Source: a virus
Strand: one strand, 5' to 3'
DNA length: 57,002 nt
Virus record (IMG/VR): IMGVR_UViG_3300027759_000109
Location: 1 to 57,002 of that record
In this document: one piece after another, positions 44,794 through 55,500 of the stretch
Layout of the letters: each line of letters starts with the position of its first letter
How positions within the stretch are numbered: the first letter of the stretch is position 1
Notes under the pieces: generated by a model
What the model was told of the DNA's origin: nothing
The model's input: only the letters and a program-made list of their open reading frames with translations
Database searches by the model: none
Made by a program: the position numbers and the translations under genes

Positions 44794-47112
44794 TTAGATT
44801 GTGGATAGGTCTTTCAATCTTGCCTGTCTTTGTTGTGCGGTAGTTAATTCTCCCTCTACAACGTATGTTTTTATTATTTGGGTAGTTTGACTTGTATCTG
44901 ATGGATAAGCTGATTTTGGTCTATCTGGTCCCGCAATACTAATATTTGGAGTAAACCCTACACCACCACCCGCTTGATTCATTTGTGACAATAATGGACC
45001 AAACATCTGTACCGCTTGTGCGGTCATAACACCCTCGCCATTTGATAATCTTACGGGAATTGAATCTGATGTTCCTGAACCTGGTCCTCTTACAATACCA
45101 CCTGTTGCGTATCCTTGACCCATTCCATTTGATACTGCTCCACCACCACCACTACCTGAAGTTCCTGCATTAGCAGATTGTTTTGCCGCACTTACGGCTG
45201 ACTTTATTGCCAGTATAATTCCAATTGCTTGTGCTGCGTATCCAATTAATAATGGAATGTTCTGAGGAAATCCTACCTTCGCAGTCTGTGCGGTACCTTC
45301 AGCAACTGCCACAACAGAACGGGCTGCCGCTTGAGTTGAGAACGTTATGGTTCTTGTTACTTCCATAAACAATTCCTTAGCCATCAATATTTGTTTTGCA
45401 ATTAACGCCGCTCTTCCTACATCACTTTCGGCACCAGCAATTGATATAATATCATCAAGTGCTTTCTGTTTAACAGCAATTCTTGCTCTCTCTGTTTCTT
45501 GTGTATTGGTTAATTGTTCTTGGTCAATACCCTTTCTTAAATCAGAGTATTTTTGAATAATCTTGTTTCTTTCTATCTCATTGTTCTCAACCGCTTGAAG
45601 TTCTAATAATTCAGCTTGTGCTAAGTTTTCTCTTTTTAATTTATATCTTTCATTGTCCGCTTCTAAATCTGTATTGAATAGTTTGTTTAACTTATCAATA
45701 TTATTCATTTCTTCTTGAAGTGCTGTTAATTTTGAACTTCTTTCCTGTTCAACAAGTTCTTTCTTTTTGTTTGTTTTAACTTGTTCATTGGCAATTTCAA
45801 TATCATTTAATTCCTTCTTGTCAGTTGTATATTTCTTTTGAATTTCATATAACTGTGATTGATATTGTTCTTCAGTTAATTCACCTTTAGCCTTCTTTAA
45901 ATTTAACGCACCAATTTCATCATCCATTAATGCTTTAACCTTCTTCTTATTCTCCTCTACTAACTTTACATCTCTATCAATTTTATCTTTAGTATATGTC
46001 GTTTCAAGATTATTAAGTTCAATTGTAAGTTGTTTCTGTTCTTCTGCAGTTGTACCTTTTACCTTTTTTAGTTTTTCAATACGTGCTTTCTCTCTTTCGT
46101 AGTCTTCGTCTTTTACCTTTTGTTCTTGTTTTATTGCCTCTATCGGGTCCATAGACGCCTTAATTTTGGCTCTAAGTAATTCCATTACAGATTGTTCTAA
46201 ATCCTCGTTGGACTTAATTAAATCTTGTTGTCTTTTCTTCTCATCTTCAGCGTCTTTTATCGCTTTATCTTTTGCTGCTTGTTTTCTTGCCGCTTCTTTT
46301 TCTGCATCCGCTGCCGCCTTTTCTTGTCTTTTCTTTTCATTCTCCGCCGCCTCTTTACCAACCTCATCAATATCCTTTGTAGCCTGAGCGATACTTTCTT
46401 TTGATACTCCTAACTTCTCAGCAAAGAACGCAAATGCACCCGCAACCTTTTCAATAATCATTGCAAGGGTTTCAAATATAGGAATTGCAACCGTATTGAT
46501 TAACGCAAGTATTGGTCCTAATATTTTACTGAATGCTTGTTGTACTTTGTTAAGTGCCTCTTGACCTTCTGATGTTTTACTCAACGCTTCCTTTAAGAAC
46601 ATAAACGCACCAACCACTGCGGTAACAACCGCTAATATTGGATTGGCAACAAGTACCTTAAACGCTTTGTCAACACCTTGAATTGATTGACCAACCAAAC
46701 CTGCAACACCTGGCATCGTAGCCAAGGCGTCCTCAAACTTCATTGATTTTAATGTGGTAATTTCTAATTGGTCACCTAAGTCATCTAATTGTTTCTTAGC
46801 TTTACTCATTCCCGCTAAGTCACCCTTTTCCTCTGCCTCTTGGAATGCAATCGTTGCTTGTCTAATCTGTAAACGAAGGGATTTAAATTTACCTTCAGTT
46901 TCATTTATAGTATCTTTGGTTTGTTGAAACGCCGTTTCCGAGTTCTTTAGTTCTGTATTTAGTTTTTTCCACTCAGGACTACCTAATGGTAAATCATTGA
47001 GTTTCTTTGACGCGTCAGAATATACTTTATTAAATTCATTGACGGAGGTTTTCGCTAAATCTAATTCCTTACCGTCAACCTTTATTTTAAAATCTACTGT
47101 TTTAATAGCCAT
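44794..47112 (-). CDS. tail tape measure protein, 772 aa (right unit)
   Basis: Homologue of 11961-14909, with conserved start (VDFKIKVDGKELDLAKTSVN) and end (FGPLLSQMNQAGGG, QQRQARLKDLSTI). Hydrophobic segment around residues 155-175 (VLVANPILAVVTAVVGAFMF). The coiled-coil middle is about 210 residues shorter, so the tail should be shorter. Confidence 0.85.
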   Translation of the reverse strand: MAIKTVDFKIKVDGKELDLAKTSVNEFNKVYSDASKKLNDLPLGSPEWKKLNTELKNSETAFQQTKDTINETEGKFKSLRLQIRQATIAFQEAEEKGDLAGMSKAKKQLDDLGDQLEITTLKSMKFEDALATMPGVAGLVGQSIQGVDKAFKVLVANPILAVVTAVVGAFMFLKEALSKTSEGQEALNKVQQAFSKILGPILALINTVAIPIFETLAMIIEKVAGAFAFFAEKLGVSKESIAQATKDIDEVGKEAAENEKKRQEKAAADAEKEAARKQAAKDKAIKDAEDEKKRQQDLIKSNEDLEQSVMELLRAKIKASMDPIEAIKQEQKVKDEDYEREKARIEKLKKVKGTTAEEQKQLTIELNNLETTYTKDKIDRDVKLVEENKKKVKALMDDEIGALNLKKAKGELTEEQYQSQLYEIQKKYTTDKKELNDIEIANEQVKTNKKKELVEQERSSKLTALQEEMNNIDKLNKLFNTDLEADNERYKLKRENLAQAELLELQAVENNEIERNKIIQKYSDLRKGIDQEQLTNTQETERARIAVKQKALDDIISIAGAESDVGRAALIAKQILMAKELFMEVTRTITFSTQAAARSVVAVAEGTAQTAKVGFPQNIPLLIGYAAQAIGIILAIKSAVSAAKQSANAGTSGSGGGGAVSNGMGQGYATGGIVRGPGSGTSDSIPVRLSNGEGVMTAQAVQMFGPLLSQMNQAGGGVGFTPNISIAGPDRPKSAYPSDTSQTTQIIKTYVVEGELTTAQQRQARLKDLSTI

Positions 47113-47146
47113 AATTAATTTTTTATTTTATATATATGTATATATT

Positions 47147-48145
47147 TTATGGACAACTGTAATCACCTGTAGCCGTAACAGTATATGTTATTGGTTGGTA
47201 TGATGGTGTAAATCCTGATATTACGTAGAAATAACCAAAACTTCCTTGTACTCTATCACCACTATTAAATGTTCCATATCCTAATAATTGTGAATATTTT
47301 GTTTCATATGTTTGACAATCAACCATTATATAATATCCATCATTACTGGTCGGTGTAGGTGTTGGTGTTGGTGTAACACCAGGACTACAACTTGAACCAC
47401 ATTGAATTACTGTAAAGTTTGCTAAGTCAGCAAATGGATAACCATAATTAATTGTATCACAAATTAAACAGGCTGTTAACGTTACCGTTCCAAGACTTCC
47501 AATATATTCATATGTTGTACCTGATACAGTATCGTATTTAATATAACCTGTATCTGTTACGTTTATGGTTGCTCCACTTGTAAAAGGAGATGGGGTTGGT
47601 GTTGGTGTTATTGGTAACGGTGTAGGTGTTGGTGTAACAGGTGTAGGAGTCGGAGTAGGTGTAGGAGTTGGTATTGTTCCTACCGCATATGTTTGACATA
47701 TAGGATAGATTGCTCTATGACCTATAAATCTAAATTCAAAATAGTATGTACCATTGGTAAATGATGTTAGACCCATTTGTGATGGTGTAACAGTAATTGT
47801 ATTTGAACCACTTAATGTTGTTGAGCCTGTTGATGCTGATGATAAGAAATCTACTAACCTCCAAGGCTTAAAATAATCCTGACCTTCTGCCATCATATGA
47901 ACAGATAATACAGATAAGTTACCACTACTTTGTATATATGGTTCTGCGTTATTCTTTACCCAAGTATAATCGTGTGTAAAGGTCAAACCTGTACTTGTGA
48001 TACTTGTACCTGTAAAGTTGGTTACCGTTCCACTTATACTATTCTCATTGACATCGTGAATTATTTCTGTATCATATTCCGCCAAATAGTTATTTGGGTA
48101 TATGAAATTTTGATTATCAACCTGTCCTATAAATTTTCTACTCAT
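47147..48145 (-). CDS. tail protein with PT-repeat linkers, 332 aa (right unit)
   Basis: Homologue of 14922-15929 in the N-terminal 150 residues (NQNFIYPNNYLAEYDTEIIH, YFKPWRLVDF, GTYYFEFRFIGHRAIYPIC), with PT linkers and two cysteine-containing beta domains of the same type (LTACLICDT, IQCGSSCSP). The C-terminal part (TSNDGYYIMVDCQTYETKYS) is of a different sequence, a swapped end. Confidence 0.65.
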   Translation of the reverse strand: MSRKFIGQVDNQNFIYPNNYLAEYDTEIIHDVNENSISGTVTNFTGTSITSTGLTFTHDYTWVKNNAEPYIQSSGNLSVLSVHMMAEGQDYFKPWRLVDFLSSASTGSTTLSGSNTITVTPSQMGLTSFTNGTYYFEFRFIGHRAIYPICQTYAVGTIPTPTPTPTPTPVTPTPTPLPITPTPTPSPFTSGATINVTDTGYIKYDTVSGTTYEYIGSLGTVTLTACLICDTINYGYPFADLANFTVIQCGSSCSPGVTPTPTPTPTSNDGYYIMVDCQTYETKYSQLLGYGTFNSGDRVQGSFGYFYVISGFTPSYQPITYTVTATGDYSCP

Positions 48146-48146
48146 A

Positions 48147-48401
48147 TTAATTAATTGTGTTTCCTGTTAAACTTGAATATTCGTTATCCCAACCCTCAAC
48201 TATATTATTAATTTCTCTATTATTAAATATAATATTGTTGGTCATCGTACTGTGAAAGTCAGGTGTGTCACCTGTCCAACTAATAATAAATAATGATTTG
48301 TCAAAGTTGTATCTTATGGTTTCTTCTGAATCCTGAAGGATTTGAGTAAAATCTATTTTATCCAAATCTATTATTGGTTGTATTGTATATTTTCTTTCCA
48401 T
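48147..48401 (-). CDS. additional small tail-region protein, 84 aa (right unit only)
   Basis: Short protein (MERKYTIQPIIDLDKIDFTQ, FIISWTGDTPDFH, YSSLTGNTIN) with no counterpart in the middle unit. Its ATG overlaps the stop of the preceding tail gene by one base (TAATG). Beta-rich; perhaps an accessory that binds the adjacent receptor-binding protein. Confidence 0.6.
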   Translation of the reverse strand: MERKYTIQPIIDLDKIDFTQILQDSEETIRYNFDKSLFIISWTGDTPDFHSTMTNNIIFNNREINNIVEGWDNEYSSLTGNTIN

Positions 48402-50743
48402 TATGAATATCTTGTTACGTAATATGAGTATAAATCACTCACTTCTGTTGAGGTTAATGTTTTACTATATGCCTGTATATTATAAATGTTACCATCTAAA
48501 TAATTACCGCCGTCCGATTGTGCTAATGTCATATTTGTATCAGTAGGTACTCCTATATTAACATTAGATAAAACACTAACTAATGTTTGATTTAATGAAC
48601 CATTCAAATATATTTTTGTCGTTTTAGTTGATGCTTCCCAAGTTATTGCTAAATTATAAATTGTACTAGCACTTATTGTGGCTCCCGTATATGACGGTAA
48701 AATATCAACAGCAGAGATATTTCTCATACCACCATCTATTTTACCACTATTAATTTGCCACACAAATATAAAATTGAAAAGTGGACTACTTCCGTTTGAG
48801 GACCAATTACCAAATATTCTTTGGTTATCAGTTATTTTATTAGTTTTAAACCACATATTCCAAGTAAAATTAGAACCAATGGTTAAACCTGTTCTTAAAA
48901 TATTAGCATAATCATTTACACCATCAAATACAATACTTCCACCATTTAAACTACTATATGTTGGACCATTTACTAATGTTGTTGTATGACCACTTCCCGA
49001 TAAATCATACCAAGTTGTTCCTGTGCCAGGATATGACAATGGGTCACCAGCATCTAAATTAAGTACTAAATTAGATGGTATAACAGGAGTTGGTGTCGGA
49101 GTTGGAGTTGATGTAGGTGTAGCGGTTGGTGTAGGCGTAGGTGTTCCTGTAGGAGTTGGGGTAGGAGTAGGTGTACCTGTTGGTGTAGGGGTAGGTGTGC
49201 TAGTAGGTGGTGGTGTAGGTACAGGTAATGAATAACCATTATTTTTATTTTGTTTAACAAATTCAAAACCATTTGGCCAAGATCCTATAATATAATCAAC
49301 TATAATATCACTAAATGTTGCACCATAGTCTGATGATTTTTTCAATTGATATTGTTCTGATTGATTTTGTATTGTCACAAAAACATATTGTCCTGTTGCG
49401 GATGCTGAAATATCTACAACTCTATTATTACCAATTGTACTACCTGTTGACCAAGTAGCACCATAATCTGTTGAACGTTTAAACCATCCTGTTGGTGTCG
49501 GACTATTTGTTGTATTAGCACCAACAAACATATATTGTCCTGTTTCTGACATAGCAACTTGACCATTGTTTAATAAATCTAAATAAACAAAACTAAATGT
49601 AGAACCTGAATTTGTTGATAATAATACACTACCATCCTTAGGGTCAAGTGTAGATAATGTATTATAACTTGCTAAGATATATTGATTGTTTTTAGATACG
49701 GCAACACGACTATAAGACGTTGCTCCTGTTAAACCAGTATCAGCATCAATATAAATTGGTGCTCTTGAATTATTACCTAAATTTGTTAAACTTGATAATG
49801 AATCAACTTTATATATATAATCATTTAAGGTACTTGTTATACCATACATTGGATATGTTACATTAGGAACAACCACTTGTTGCCAATTTTTTGTTGATCC
49901 TGAAACAGGATTAAAATTAAAACCATAATTTGATGAAACAAATAAACTACCACTACTTATTTTACCAATTGCTTGATATTCACCTGTATAGTTTATATCC
50001 ATTTTTGACCATTCATAATCAGTAGTTCCTCCTGCGAATGAACCAGTAGTAAATGTTATACCTGAATTTACTGAAATATAATATTTATCAGCGGCAAATG
50101 AAACAACATTACCTAATGCTGATACACCAGCGGTAGTTGGATATTGTATTGGTTGATAAATTGATGAATATGTATTATTACCTCCACCTGTGGATGAGTA
50201 CATAATTCTTTCATCATAACTAAATGATGGTGGAAATACTGTCGGTATATCAACTAAAACAAACTTACCTTCTGGTAATGGTGTTGGAGTTGGTGTAGGA
50301 GTTGGTGTTGGTCCAGGATTAAATGTTGATGCTGTAACTCTATACTCAAAGTTATACGCATCTGATACAGTAGTTGCGGTAAATATTATTGATACTGGAT
50401 TTGATGTTCCACCACTACTTGTTATGAAAGTATCTCTTATACCGTTATCACCATTTTGATCATCAGTTGTATAATCCCTTCTTGTTAATGAAATTTGTTT
50501 ACCTAAATTTGATGGTGATGTAAATACTTGCATTGAAACAACATCACCTAAATTTATGTTAGTTGTATATAATCCTTCTGTATCTGTGTATCTAATATTT
50601 CTAAATAAACCATTAACTCTACAATTAATAAAATCCACACCCCTATCATTAACCAATTCATCAAAGTTCAATATTAATGAACCATTAGTTGGAGTCGGAG
50701 TAGGTGTTGCACCTGTTATAATTATGATATTTTGATTTGGCAT
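48401..50743 (-). CDS. receptor-binding protein with BNR-like repeats and LamG-like end, 780 aa
   Basis: Residues 1-140 match the N-terminus of the delta-60 protein (15978-17522). A first PT linker (about 142-156) is followed by BNR/Asp-box-like repeats (SSNYGFNF, STNSGSTF, STDYGATW, SSDYGATF), another long PT linker (about 508-555) and a C-terminal LamG/concanavalin-like domain (LDAGDPLSYPGTGTTWYDLS, GSIVFDGVNDYANI, TWNMWFKTN, TKIYLNGSLNQTL). Such domains bind glycans. The BNR-like block resembles the one that in the middle unit sits on the hub protein. Confidence 0.75.
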   Translation of the reverse strand: MPNQNIIIITGATPTPTPTNGSLILNFDELVNDRGVDFINCRVNGLFRNIRYTDTEGLYTTNINLGDVVSMQVFTSPSNLGKQISLTRRDYTTDDQNGDNGIRDTFITSSGGTSNPVSIIFTATTVSDAYNFEYRVTASTFNPGPTPTPTPTPTPLPEGKFVLVDIPTVFPPSFSYDERIMYSSTGGGNNTYSSIYQPIQYPTTAGVSALGNVVSFAADKYYISVNSGITFTTGSFAGGTTDYEWSKMDINYTGEYQAIGKISSGSLFVSSNYGFNFNPVSGSTKNWQQVVVPNVTYPMYGITSTLNDYIYKVDSLSSLTNLGNNSRAPIYIDADTGLTGATSYSRVAVSKNNQYILASYNTLSTLDPKDGSVLLSTNSGSTFSFVYLDLLNNGQVAMSETGQYMFVGANTTNSPTPTGWFKRSTDYGATWSTGSTIGNNRVVDISASATGQYVFVTIQNQSEQYQLKKSSDYGATFSDIIVDYIIGSWPNGFEFVKQNKNNGYSLPVPTPPPTSTPTPTPTGTPTPTPTPTGTPTPTPTATPTSTPTPTPTPVIPSNLVLNLDAGDPLSYPGTGTTWYDLSGSGHTTTLVNGPTYSSLNGGSIVFDGVNDYANILRTGLTIGSNFTWNMWFKTNKITDNQRIFGNWSSNGSSPLFNFIFVWQINSGKIDGGMRNISAVDILPSYTGATISASTIYNLAITWEASTKTTKIYLNGSLNQTLVSVLSNVNIGVPTDTNMTLAQSDGGNYLDGNIYNIQAYSKTLTSTEVSDLYSYYVTRYS
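49080..49218 (-). repeat. long PT-linker repeat before LamG-like domain
   Basis: About 140 bases of hexamer-type repeats encoding PTPTPT with glycine and serine interruptions. It lies exactly between two modules, as expected for a recombination joint. Confidence 0.8.
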
Positions 50744-50754
50744 AGTTTATTTTA

Positions 50755-53700
50755 TTAAGGTATAGTTTGTGTGTCTACTGTTAATGAAAGTGTTTGAACT
50801 GATGGTGCATCTACAACGTATGAATATATGGTCATACTTCCAACATAACCAGGACAACCTGTTCCTCCAGCACCTTCTATAGCACAATTTATACTTGTTC
50901 CAAAATAAACAATATCACCTGTAGTCAAACCTGTTATTGTATAAATATAAGTACAAGTGATTGGTAAAGTAACTGATGTTAAGCCAGGTATATTTACATT
51001 ACCAGTAATATTAACATCATAAAACATTGTTATTGTCTGAGGTGTACTTGCAATATCTAGTACACGTAACTCTAAACTTTTACCCCCCACTTCTGGTGTA
51101 GGAGTAGGTGGAGGTGGTGTAGGAGTAGGGGTAACCGTTGGAGGTGGTGTAGGAGGTGGACCTGTTGGAGTAGGTGTAGGGGTACAACCAACACCATAAG
51201 ATATTGATGAACCTGTTGCTATTCCATAAGTAGACGCTACCGAACTAAATTGAGCACAACTTTCAAATACGTTAATACCTGTAAAAGTGGCACCTGAGTT
51301 GCTCCAAAATGTTGGCATATTAAAAGATGAAAACGCACCATTATTATCCCATATATAATTTGTTAATGTATCACAAGTCCAATCAAAACATTCACTACTA
51401 TTATATTCATCCTTATTTATTTCATACATAGTGTATGGTACATAAACTACTTCAGAAAAGTTTTCAACATTTTTAAACGTTGAGGTAAATCCTGATGTAT
51501 TTCCTGTTAAAGATCCGATTTGATTGTCATAATAAATTGACCAACCAAAATTGGTATCCAATAAATTTGGATTTGTAAAATCTGTTTTTAATTTATAACA
51601 AGTTGTTGGGTCATCACAATAGTAATACTCAAAATATCTTGTTGGATATTCCTGTGGATTGACATTGAATTGTACTAACTCAACCTTTGTTAATTCTCTT
51701 TGAGTTAAATTAAACTCACTAATCTTATTCCAAGTAAAGTATTGTTGTTGTATTTTGATAATGTCATTAGGTTTTAAATTCTTAATGTCATTATATTTTA
51801 GATTAAAGAACCCTGTTAGGAATCTTGTATTTGGATTGTATATATTTGTAATTCTGTTATCATAGAAAGTATTATACGCATCTTGTTCTGTATATGTATT
51901 GTATGTTGGTTGACCTAATCCAATATCAACTGGTGATTCAGAATTAAATAAAATACATATACTATCATTTTCAAACCCATCCCTTTCTTTATTACTATCA
52001 GGATTCCCCATTGGCATCGTATGTGATATAACAGGTAATTTATCTGATTGGAAATAAAATGCTGCGGCACTATCAAGTACATAAACTGAATATGTTGAAT
52101 ATGGTGCGTTTGGAAATACCTCACCAATCTTATCTAAGAATGGATTAAATCCACCCAACCAATAGAATAGTTTTGGTTTTGTTTTAACACCTTTATATAC
52201 CCAATCAACCCCTGCGTTATTTGTACCGACAGGTTCATTTGATGCTACATAATTAATACCTAATGGTAGTCCAATATTATTATCCCATTTACGAACTAAT
52301 TCAGGACCGAATATTGTTTCAATTTTCTTCTCTTGTGATTTAAAATCTGTTTCATTATATACGATATTTCTACCATATACTCTATTGTTTCTTTCTTTAA
52401 ACTGTTTGTTTCCATCATCACTATCCTCTAAATCAGTTAATGTCAATTCTGATTCAACAAAGTTTAATGCTGGTTCAACTGACCATCCTTTGTCATAACT
52501 AATCTTATCTGTCCAATCATAAACATCACCAGTACCCATATAGTAATCAAATGGTTCTATTATGATTTGGTTTGGCAAGTCAGGGTCAGGTACAAATACC
52601 AAATTGAATTTCTTTGCTAATGAACCAATAATATCAATCTGTTTTATATTTAAATCTATGACCTCACTAAAGTTAACTAAGTTACCATCTACAAATGATA
52701 TAGGTGTATTAACAGGAACTGGTAAATATTTTATTGGTCCTGCTGATACTGTTGCGTTTGATGTTACAAAATTAAATTCATATTCATCACCTATGTTTTG
52801 TAATGTGGAACCTGTTGTTCCTGCTTTGATTGTTGATGGAAATTCAATATCATATGTATAACTAATACCATCATATAAATTTAAATGTAATACTACATTA
52901 ATATCCTGTAAACAAAAACAAGGAATACCTGTTCCTAATTTACATACATATGAGTTCCATAATTGTCCTTCTCTGATGGTAATAATTTCACAACCTTCAA
53001 TTGGTAAGTTTTGTATTGTACTTAATTTATAAGAAAACTTAGTTAATTCAGAACTAAAATATCCATATAGATATAATGTCTTAAACCAAGGCGTATTAAA
53101 AAAATCTGATTTGATTGTATAATCGTGTTCCTTAAAAATTAAATTGAATAAACTATATATATTTAACGCAGGTTTTAATTGATTATTAATTAATCCTTGT
53201 GTTGGTGAATTAATAAAATATGGTTTCACACCTGCGGCAGTTGCGCCAGATAGTGAGGTAAATCCACTAATTGGTGTTGTTGTTGTATAATATCTTGTTT
53301 GGTCTATTGTTGTCCCACTTAAATTTACAGTTGTACCTGTACTATAATTGTAACCATTGTGAACAACAGGATATATAAATGGATGTGGTTTTTCCGAATC
53401 CAATTGGAAGTTTGTAAAATTAAAATATTGTGTTACGTTGGATAAATTAAAAGTATGGTTGAATGTATATTCTTCATCAGCAAAGTTTAAATCTTTCAAT
53501 AACCCATTACCTATTGCGCCAAACAAATTTGCCACAGTTGAGTATAGAGTTATATCATATTCTATTTTTGAATTTTGTACTGATACCTTATTTAATTTTA
53601 AGTATCCTCTGAATAGTGGTTCATCACCCAATAAGATGTCACAGACGTTTCTTTTGGTTGCGTCAAAATATAATGATTGGGTATCAACATTAAAGAAGTT

Positions 53701-53904
53701 TTCAAAGAATCTATTGTTCTTTTTAGAACCTGGCACTGTAAGTCCAATTGTATAGTCCGTGTTCTTCTTGGCTATGTCTTGTAATTCAGCAAAGGATTTG
53801 TTTAACTTAATCGGTATATCATTATATAAATCTATAAATTCATATTGTGGTAATACAGATTCGTTATTTGTTTGAACCCTTAATACAGTTTGTTGTTGAC
53901 TCAT
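50755..53904 (-). CDS. tail hub/baseplate protein, 1049 aa (right unit)
   Basis: Homologue of 17542-21369 over residues 1-900 (NKSFAELQDIAKKNTDYTIG, LFRGYLKLNKVSVQNSKIEY, KWDNNIGLPLGINYVAS). After the PT linker (about 906-935, with proline-rich PPPPTPTP) the end is a short beta domain (TMFYDVNITGNVNIPGL, CTYIYTITGLTTGDIVYFG) instead of the BNR-like repeats. The end with two cysteine-containing turns could be an alternative binding module. Confidence 0.7.
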   Translation of the reverse strand: MSQQQTVLRVQTNNESVLPQYEFIDLYNDIPIKLNKSFAELQDIAKKNTDYTIGLTVPGSKKNNRFFENFFNVDTQSLYFDATKRNVCDILLGDEPLFRGYLKLNKVSVQNSKIEYDITLYSTVANLFGAIGNGLLKDLNFADEEYTFNHTFNLSNVTQYFNFTNFQLDSEKPHPFIYPVVHNGYNYSTGTTVNLSGTTIDQTRYYTTTTPISGFTSLSGATAAGVKPYFINSPTQGLINNQLKPALNIYSLFNLIFKEHDYTIKSDFFNTPWFKTLYLYGYFSSELTKFSYKLSTIQNLPIEGCEIITIREGQLWNSYVCKLGTGIPCFCLQDINVVLHLNLYDGISYTYDIEFPSTIKAGTTGSTLQNIGDEYEFNFVTSNATVSAGPIKYLPVPVNTPISFVDGNLVNFSEVIDLNIKQIDIIGSLAKKFNLVFVPDPDLPNQIIIEPFDYYMGTGDVYDWTDKISYDKGWSVEPALNFVESELTLTDLEDSDDGNKQFKERNNRVYGRNIVYNETDFKSQEKKIETIFGPELVRKWDNNIGLPLGINYVASNEPVGTNNAGVDWVYKGVKTKPKLFYWLGGFNPFLDKIGEVFPNAPYSTYSVYVLDSAAAFYFQSDKLPVISHTMPMGNPDSNKERDGFENDSICILFNSESPVDIGLGQPTYNTYTEQDAYNTFYDNRITNIYNPNTRFLTGFFNLKYNDIKNLKPNDIIKIQQQYFTWNKISEFNLTQRELTKVELVQFNVNPQEYPTRYFEYYYCDDPTTCYKLKTDFTNPNLLDTNFGWSIYYDNQIGSLTGNTSGFTSTFKNVENFSEVVYVPYTMYEINKDEYNSSECFDWTCDTLTNYIWDNNGAFSSFNMPTFWSNSGATFTGINVFESCAQFSSVASTYGIATGSSISYGVGCTPTPTPTGPPPTPPPTVTPTPTPPPPTPTPEVGGKSLELRVLDIASTPQTITMFYDVNITGNVNIPGLTSVTLPITCTYIYTITGLTTGDIVYFGTSINCAIEGAGGTGCPGYVGSMTIYSYVVDAPSVQTLSLTVDTQTIP

Positions 53905-53907
53905 ATA

Positions 53908-55500
53908 TTAAAATCCTCTGTTAATAAAGAAAGAATCTGCGTATTTCATCGTGACTCTATACTTGTTTAATTTTTTGTGTTTCTTCGTAATGGTTTCCAC
54001 CTCTGTTGATAATATCTGTAAAGGTCTCAAATCCTTATACACTTTATCTTGTCTATCCATTGGTGAAATAAAGTCATCCTTTACTTCGTACACTTGTGGT
54101 GAATAGAATAGTTGTTCCAACCAATTACCTACTGGTACAGATATAAAATCTGATTCCAATATAACTTCTCTGTTTAAGTCTGTGGCGAAAGTCTTAACTG
54201 TTCTTCCAAAGTCTCTATCAGGTGTTTGTAAATCGGTTGCATAATATCTATTGTCAAATGTTTGTGAACTAATCTTTTTACTATCTTGTCTGTATGCTGT
54301 GAATGTATAAAAATCATAACCACCCTTTGCGTTCATAAACATAAGTCTTGTATTTTGAGGTTTACAATTGTCATACAAATAAAAATAGAATGCTTCAGAT
54401 ACAGGTCCCACAGGTCCTACACTATTTCTAGATGCACTGTTAGTTGGATATGAATAAAATAATTGTACCCTATAATATGCTACTTGACTAAAATCAATTG
54501 TAGCAAATATGTTATTAATGTCAATAGGTCCACAAGGTAAACTGAATATTGTTAATGTATCCGTATATCCTGTTGGTGATGCGAATGTTGTGCCAGAGAA
54601 GTTTAATTCTTGATTAAAATCAGTAACTAAATTATTGTTCTCATCATAAAATTCAAATACAGCAAAGTCCGCTTCAATTACTTGTCTATCACCTGTCTGT
54701 CCATTTAAGTAATATAATACATAATTTTCTGTATCTTGTACATATTGAATGCGTGGTGAGTCAGTTAAAAATCTTGATGTTTCTGATTGTTCAGGTACCG
54801 TTGGATAGTCCATCAAGAATTGTGACATTGGTGACAATCTTCTATATACATCAACTGTATTAATGGTTGTACCTGTTCCAATTACTGAACCAATTTCTTG
54901 GTCAAAGTTTGGAAGGATAAATTTGTCTTCACCCATTTGGAATGAACCACCTACATAGTTAAAATACTTACCTGTATTGGTAAATCCTGATGGTACGAAT
55001 GATGTGTCTGATACACAATAAGGAATGTCTGTAAAGTGTGTTAAGTCATTAAACGGACCCTCATCATAGTTATATTCTGTAACTACTTCTGTACCACCTG
55101 TTAAGTATCTATAACCAAATTTAAAGTTAGCCTCAACAATATTTGGGTATTGGTTATTAATGTTATTTGAAACAGATGTATTATACCAATTGTTTAACCA
55201 ATAATATGTGTAAGGTTGTGATTGAATGTAGTTAGATATATAATCATATGGTCTTAAATTAAAAGAATAAGTTACCGTTGTTGCTCCTGATGTTACTTGA
55301 TATGGTACTAATGCCATTCTACCAACTTTACTACCATCTGCGAATAAATCAACATCCATTTCCATTGATGGTATGTATGTACTTCCTGTTAAAGTTATAC
55401 CATATGTACCTCCGCGTTGAAATACCATATCTGTTGATCTTCGTAATTGTGAATTGTTGTTCAATCCATTACTATATAATTGTGGATATCCTATACTCAT
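53908..55500 (-). CDS. tail tip/baseplate structural protein, 530 aa (right unit)
   Basis: Homologue of 21371-22951 along the full length; YPQLYSNGLNNNSQLRRSTD, VYRRLSPMSQFLMDYPTVPE and KKHKKLNKYRVTMK are nearly the same. Ends with FFINRGF (middle: TFVNRGF). One insertion around residues 120-135. Confidence 0.65.
   Translation of the reverse strand: MSIGYPQLYSNGLNNNSQLRRSTDMVFQRGGTYGITLTGSTYIPSMEMDVDLFADGSKVGRMALVPYQVTSGATTVTYSFNLRPYDYISNYIQSQPYTYYWLNNWYNTSVSNNINNQYPNIVEANFKFGYRYLTGGTEVVTEYNYDEGPFNDLTHFTDIPYCVSDTSFVPSGFTNTGKYFNYVGGSFQMGEDKFILPNFDQEIGSVIGTGTTINTVDVYRRLSPMSQFLMDYPTVPEQSETSRFLTDSPRIQYVQDTENYVLYYLNGQTGDRQVIEADFAVFEFYDENNNLVTDFNQELNFSGTTFASPTGYTDTLTIFSLPCGPIDINNIFATIDFSQVAYYRVQLFYSYPTNSASRNSVGPVGPVSEAFYFYLYDNCKPQNTRLMFMNAKGGYDFYTFTAYRQDSKKISSQTFDNRYYATDLQTPDRDFGRTVKTFATDLNREVILESDFISVPVGNWLEQLFYSPQVYEVKDDFISPMDRQDKVYKDLRPLQILSTEVETITKKHKKLNKYRVTMKYADSFFINRGF

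Noticed and set aside
49023-49235. Glycine/valine repeat frame on the plus strand
   Set aside because: Mirror of the PT-linker repeat in the leftward receptor gene; no promoter or start context.
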